From contig NC_053414.1 in the NCBI RefSeq assembly GCF_016859285.1, positions 13,129,517-13,193,516 of the forward strand: a stretch of DNA of 64,000 nucleotides, written 5' to 3'. The stretch comes from Xiphias gladius (taxonomy: Eukaryota; Chordata; Actinopteri; Istiophoriformes; Xiphiidae). The stretch's first letter is position 1, and each line of letters starts with the position of its first letter. Under the pieces are notes generated by a model, which did not search any database, was not told the origin of the DNA, and saw nothing but the letters and a program-made list of their open reading frames with translations. Both the position numbers and the translations under genes were made by a program. Shown piece by piece: positions 60,101-64,000 of the stretch.

Positions 60101-63100
60101 GTCTACTGATTAAATATGCTGTATAACGTAATGTATAATGTACTCTAAATTTACCATGCAATGCATTCAAATACATCTGAAGCATTTAGTCTTTTTGTTT
60201 TATTTGGCCATTTTGACCAGCATCAGTATTGACTTCTATTTGAGAATTTAAAAAGAAAATTAAAAACAAAGAGAGGGTTGTTAAAGGAAAGAAACATGTC
60301 AATTAATAGAAACTAGCCCAGAAACTATCCTTTAAAGGGAAATACTACTACAAATGTTACTGTTGTGTCTTCACATCTGTTGAGACAGAAATTTGTTTCA
60401 ACCCCACTGAGAGACTACAGGGTGCATGCAGAACCAGGACTAGTTTGTGGACATGTTTCTGAACAGTGAGGTTTATATCCTGGCTCACCTGGAGACCTTG
60501 CCCCTAGAAGAATAAACAGAAATTATAAGGGGAAAGAGAAAAGTGCAGAGTTGTATTTATTTGTTCTGGATTGATGGATATTCTGTTCAGTACAGGTGAT
60601 AACTGAAATGTTGGGAAAAGAGCTGGGAAAAAGAACGATAAAATTAGAAAACACCCTAAATTCTCAAATTTACCTCAATTCATGAAAGCACCATGCTTTT
60701 ATTTTAAACAGGTTACTCAAAATGTTTCTCTTCTGCTATACAAAAGACCAATTGGATTTTTTTTCTTTAATGTGGAACTAATGTCTATAGTGTATGTGAA
60801 TTGTGTGTTGTGCTTTATTTCTGTTGTTAATGATTGTACTTTTTTCTATTTGTTACTGTGCACAAGTCTCTGTTAAAAAAGACGTCTCAGTGAAACTGTT
60901 TAAATAAAAGACTACTAACTAACCAAATATACTTTTTCTTACTATTTAAGTAAGAAAGCTCCCTCTTTCTGATTAGCTCCCATTTGTAGTATTTGTTTAT
61001 CAATGTAGCTGTTTTTAGTTATTACAGACAGTCCACGTACAGTATGGACTGCATACTTGCATTAAAAGGCTTATAGTAGTTGACTGGACTTAATCCATTC
61101 TCTCCTCTGGGGGGCTTTTATTGTGAAAACATCTGCAGTAAATGTTGCATTTCAGTAGCTCGATGTTAAGAAATGAAAAGCAAATTGACCAAAATTAATC
61201 AGTGGGAGTTATGACGGTACAAGTATGAGTATGGTCTACTGATTAAATATGCTGTATAACGTAATGTATAATGTACTCTAAATTTACCATGCAATGCATT
61301 CAAATACATCTGAAGCATTTAGTCTTTTTGTTTTATTTGGCCATTTTGACCAGCATCAGTATTGACTTCTATTTGAGAATTTAAAAAGAAAATTAAAAAC
61401 AAAGAGAGGGTTGTTAAAGGAAAGAAACATGTCAATTAATGGAAACTAGCCCAGAAACTATCCTTTAAAGGGAAATACTACTACAAATGTTACTGTTGTG
61501 TCTTCACATCTGTTGAGACAGAAATTTGTTTCAACCCCACTGAGAGACTACAGGGTGCATGCAGAACCAGGACTAGTTTGTGGACATGTTTCTGAACAGT
61601 GAGGTTTATATCCTGGGTCTCACCTGGAGAACGAGCACTGTGGATGCCTCCATTGTGGTTCTCACTGATGGAGAAGTCCAGAGACGTGCGTGGTTTAGGC
61701 ATGTACTCCTTCCTCTGTTTGTTAGAAATGTCCCTTATCCTGCAAAGTTGAAAACAAATAATTCATCAATGCACAAATAATAGAGATTAAAATGAACCTC
61801 ATTCGATTCCTTTGGCAATAACTGGTAAATAGTAATTCAAACGTGACTGAAATCCTACATTTAAGTACATCCAGCGATGCATGCGGAAAGAAAAAGACCC
61901 GGTGGAACAGAAAAGTGTCAATACTGACCGTTCGTCGATCTTACTGGAGAGCTGTGTGAGGATCTCAGCAGCCCGGCTGTGGTACTCTACCTGAGCGTGG
62001 ACCAACGCGGCGAGCTGGCTCACCTGTTCAATCTGTTGATACGCACAGAAGAAGCACAGGATTTACTACGCACCGACACCACTGGCTGATGATTGCTACT
62101 TCTAATTTAAGATTGGGGTGCACTATTTTTTTATTTTTTCAATTAATCATTTAGTCAATGAAATGTCACAAAATTGTGATAAAGTCCATTTTTCCAGAGC
62201 CAAAGTGACATCTTGCGTTTCCATGGTTTGTCTGACCAGCAGTTCACAACCCAAAAATGTTGCATTTACATAAAACAGAAAAAAGCATATCCTCATATTT
62301 GAGATGGCATGTATTTGGGATGTTTGCTGACAAATGGCTCGACCTGTTATTCAGTCATCAAAGCTTGCGCTTAATTTTCTGTTGATGGAATAACCAATTT
62401 GTTAATTGTATATGCAATAATTCAAAATACTCTAGATGTGGATCCTGAACTTGTATGTTAAAACCGTGTGCTCTAAAGGTGACATCTGGTTGAATAAGGA
62501 ATGCGTAAAAACAACAGTGGTTACCATGGATGGCTGATAGGACATTTACAAAGCCATATACAGTAGAATTGACTAATGTGGAGCTGATAATGAAAACAAT
62601 AGGGGTTCCCCGTACGTAAAGGGGTCACAACTCCCAATTCACTGCAATAGTTTGAGATGCACAAGAGGGTAATGGAAATGGATGTAGTAGTTGGATTCAG
62701 AAAAAGTGGAAAGTTAGTAATGGAATAATAAATAGACATGGTTGTAAACTTAGAACATGTAAGGAAACAATACTGGTTGTGTCAATGGGGAATTCAACTA
62801 TTTAACACCAAGCAGGGAGGCCACTAACGCTTACATCACTCTCCAGCAGGTTGAACATGCTCTGCTCAGCAATCTCCTTGGAGTCGTCGAACTTCTCAAG
62901 TGCTTGTTTGATCTCGTCGTCTGTCACTTTGCCCTGACGTTTCTTCTTATAATCAAAGTCCAGACGGCGACCCTCCAGTTTCTTCAGGTGATGCTGCAAA
63001 AGAAGATCAGGTGGTAAATCTGAATCCTTGACCTACAGATGACTTAGATTATTCGTTTTTGTTCCTCCCCCTGTTGTGTAACAGAGTTCTGTACTCGTAC

Positions 63101-63722
63101 TTGAATCTCCTTGAGATCTTTTTCATGGAGGTTCTGCAGTGGATCAATGAAGTTCTGCTTGACCTCCATGTCCAGAGCGTCCTTAACCTCTCCAAGCTCA
63201 CGCATGGCTTCCCCAGCATCAATCAGAGCAAGGCCTGAAAAAAAGAAACACATTCATAAACTAAAACCATATGTATAAAATACATTTCAATGTCAGTGTA
63301 TGGTGTAGAAAAAAGGTTCATCTCTTGTAACACTATCTCATTAGAATATACAGCAGATTCTGAAGACATGTTTTAATCTTTAAACAACATTTTAATACCT
63401 TCAACTTGTGAATAACAGAGGAAACTTCAGGCATCTTGTCTGGAAAATGGGCTCATACATTTTTCACAACATTGTTACTGCATCCTTGAGGGGATAAAAT
63501 TGTACCACTTTGTTCTTGTGAAATATATACAAGTGTTTCTTCTCTTTTTCTGAGAAGCTTTTATGTGATGCGGCTCACCAAAGGTGGACTCCTCTCCGAG
63601 CTCCCTGCCGAACCTCTGCATGGACTCTCCCAGGATGGTCTCGGTCTGTGTGTAGCCTGGTCCCTTCTCCTGGCCCCGGATACGTGACATGGAGTTCATC
63701 ATGCTCATCTTGGCTCTGGTGG
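57134..63722 (-). CDS. sh3gl2: endophilin A1 (SH3GL2-like), 3' part; first exons beyond the right edge
   Basis: Minus-strand exons in order: 63722-63579, 63234-63101, 62993-62835, 62032-61929, 61739-61624, five micro-exons, then 57330-57134 with the stop. Endophilin binds curved membranes and recruits dynamin and synaptojanin in synaptic vesicle endocytosis. The BAR domain part starts at [20 protein letters not shown] (about human residue 65) and includes [39 protein letters not shown] and the [14 protein letters not shown] helix. The linker has PKPRTSLDF and GGIHSARSP. The SH3 domain runs from [20 protein letters not shown] to [20 protein letters not shown] and ends PLPH. PKPRxSLxF and the PH end favour SH3GL2 over SH3GL1 and SH3GL3. 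All joins keep frame. Confidence 0.92.
57446..57457 (-). CDS. sh3gl2: sh3gl2 micro-exon 5 (12 nt)
   Basis: Minus strand: pyrimidine-rich CATCCCCCCTCACAG, then CCAGGTCTCCAG, then GTGAGC. Phase 1-1; it encodes A-R-S-P in the linker just before the SH3 exon. Confidence 0.75.
58200..58510. repeat. interspersed repeat, 'TTTCCCAAAATGTTGAACTA' family, copy 2
   Basis: Matches the end of the block at 42430-42905 (see there). It lies between micro-exons 4 and 5. Confidence 0.55.
58720..58731 (-). CDS. sh3gl2: sh3gl2 micro-exon 4 (12 nt)
   Basis: Minus strand: TTCCCCCTTTGCAG, then CAAGATCTCCAG, then GTGAGC. Phase 1-1; encodes A-R-S-P. The acceptor carries TGC right before AG, as in micro-exon 3. Confidence 0.75.
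59177..59188 (-). CDS. sh3gl2: sh3gl2 micro-exon 3 (12 nt)
   Basis: Minus strand: TTTCCTCTTTGCAG, then CAAGGTCTCCAG, then GTGAGA. Phase 1-1; encodes A-R-S-P. The intron separating it from micro-exon 2 is only 160 bases. Confidence 0.75.
59339..60478. repeat. tandem duplication, unit A (about 1.14 kb)
   Basis: Almost identical to 60479-61614. I count nine small differences by eye, including two short indels (near 59649 and 59724). It contains micro-exon 2 at its left end and the intron segment next to it. Confidence 0.95.
59349..59363 (-). CDS. sh3gl2: sh3gl2 micro-exon 2 (15 nt)
   Basis: Minus strand: CTGTTTATTCTTCTAG, then GGGCAAGGTCTCCAG, then GTGAGC. Phase 1-1; encodes G-A-R-S-P. Identical to micro-exon 1 through the 1.14-kb duplication. 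Confidence 0.72.
60479..61614. repeat. tandem duplication, unit B (about 1.14 kb)
   Basis: Second copy, ending about 10 bases from the 3' end of constitutive exon 61624-61739. The junctions on both sides share CCTGG..CTCACCTGGAGA, that is the donor and last bases of the ARSP exons. Confidence 0.95.
60489..60503 (-). CDS. sh3gl2: sh3gl2 micro-exon 1 (15 nt)
   Basis: Same sequence and splice sites as micro-exon 2. First of the array in transcription order, after the exon ending in S-A-R-S-P-G. Confidence 0.72.
62110..62420. repeat. interspersed repeat family, copy 5
   Basis: TTTCAATTAATCATTTAGTC, TTTGTCTGACCAGCAGTTCA, AACCCAAAAATGTTGC and GTTATTCAGTCATCAAAGC follow the order seen in copies 1-3. 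It lies in the endophilin intron between exons 62835-62993 and 61929-62032. Confidence 0.5.
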
Positions 63723-64000
63723 CTATAAAGACAAGGCACAAGTGAAACCAAACACCTCTGGGCCAAGTGTTTGACCATGTCTTAAATTCGTAGTCAGATA
63801 ACACGATACCTGAGGCACCAAAGTGAACCCTGTTAAAATGCTTGACTGTAGTTTGCAGTTAATTTGGTGGTTATTTCATGTGAGAGTTTCTAACCAGTTC
63901 CCACTAGTAGCAGAACATTTGACAGAATATTCAGTTTCACTGTTATGGAAAAATCAAAGGCATAAAGGGCCAATAAGCCTCAAGGATCAACTGTTATTAG

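Noticed and set aside
60682-60876. Open frame in duplication unit B that is not open in unit A
   Set aside because: Intron sequence of the endophilin gene; the difference comes from small indels, not from coding selection.
1-64000. Search for XPA, CRISPR arrays, operons, tRNA or rRNA genes
   Set aside because: XPA lies beside FOXE1 in human, but I see no XPA exon here. Prokaryotic systems are not expected in this genome and none is seen. I noticed no tRNA or rRNA gene, though a covariance scan was not possible.

Overview
The window is nuclear DNA from a ray-finned (teleost) fish. Genes are split into many small exons with GT-AG introns. Tc1/mariner, hAT and LINE debris is abundant, and microsatellites are frequent. 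The encoded proteins match vertebrate families. I rebuilt the exon structures by hand from splice sites, reading frame and remembered family sequences. No database search was run.

Layout, left to right: (1) positions 1-2405, minus strand: first coding exon of an ANP32 gene (anp32b-like) and the start of its long intron 1. (2) 4980-6859, plus: hemgn (hemogen), an erythroid nuclear regulator, 4 coding exons, 296 aa. (3) 8681-13260, plus: trmo, tRNA (t6A37) N6-methyltransferase, 6 coding exons, 463 aa. (4) 15397-28405, plus: spag5 (astrin), spindle/kinetochore coiled-coil protein, 24 coding exons, 1695 aa, with a CCAAT+CHR cell-cycle promoter. (5) 30722-31819, minus: foxe1, single-exon forkhead factor, 365 aa. 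(6) about 32.3-54.6 kb: a gene-poor interval with Tc1, hAT and L1 remnants, MITEs and microsatellites. (7) 57134-63722, minus: 3' part of an endophilin A1 gene (sh3gl2-like), whose first exons lie beyond the right edge.

The order anp32b-hemgn-trmo-foxe1 matches human 9q22, which supports the gene names. The exception is spag5, which sits between trmo and foxe1 here but maps to 17q11 in human.

The most interesting signal is in the endophilin gene. Between the last linker exon and the SH3 exon lie five micro-exons of 12 or 15 nt, each with its own splice sites. All are phase 1-1, and each adds one ARSP or GARSP unit to the linker between BAR and SH3 domains. The preceding constitutive exon itself ends in ARSP-G, so the array looks like repeated duplication of that exon's 3' end. 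The two 15-nt copies sit in a 1.14-kb tandem duplication that is about 99% identical, so the array appears to be still growing. Any combination of inclusion keeps the frame, giving a graded linker length.
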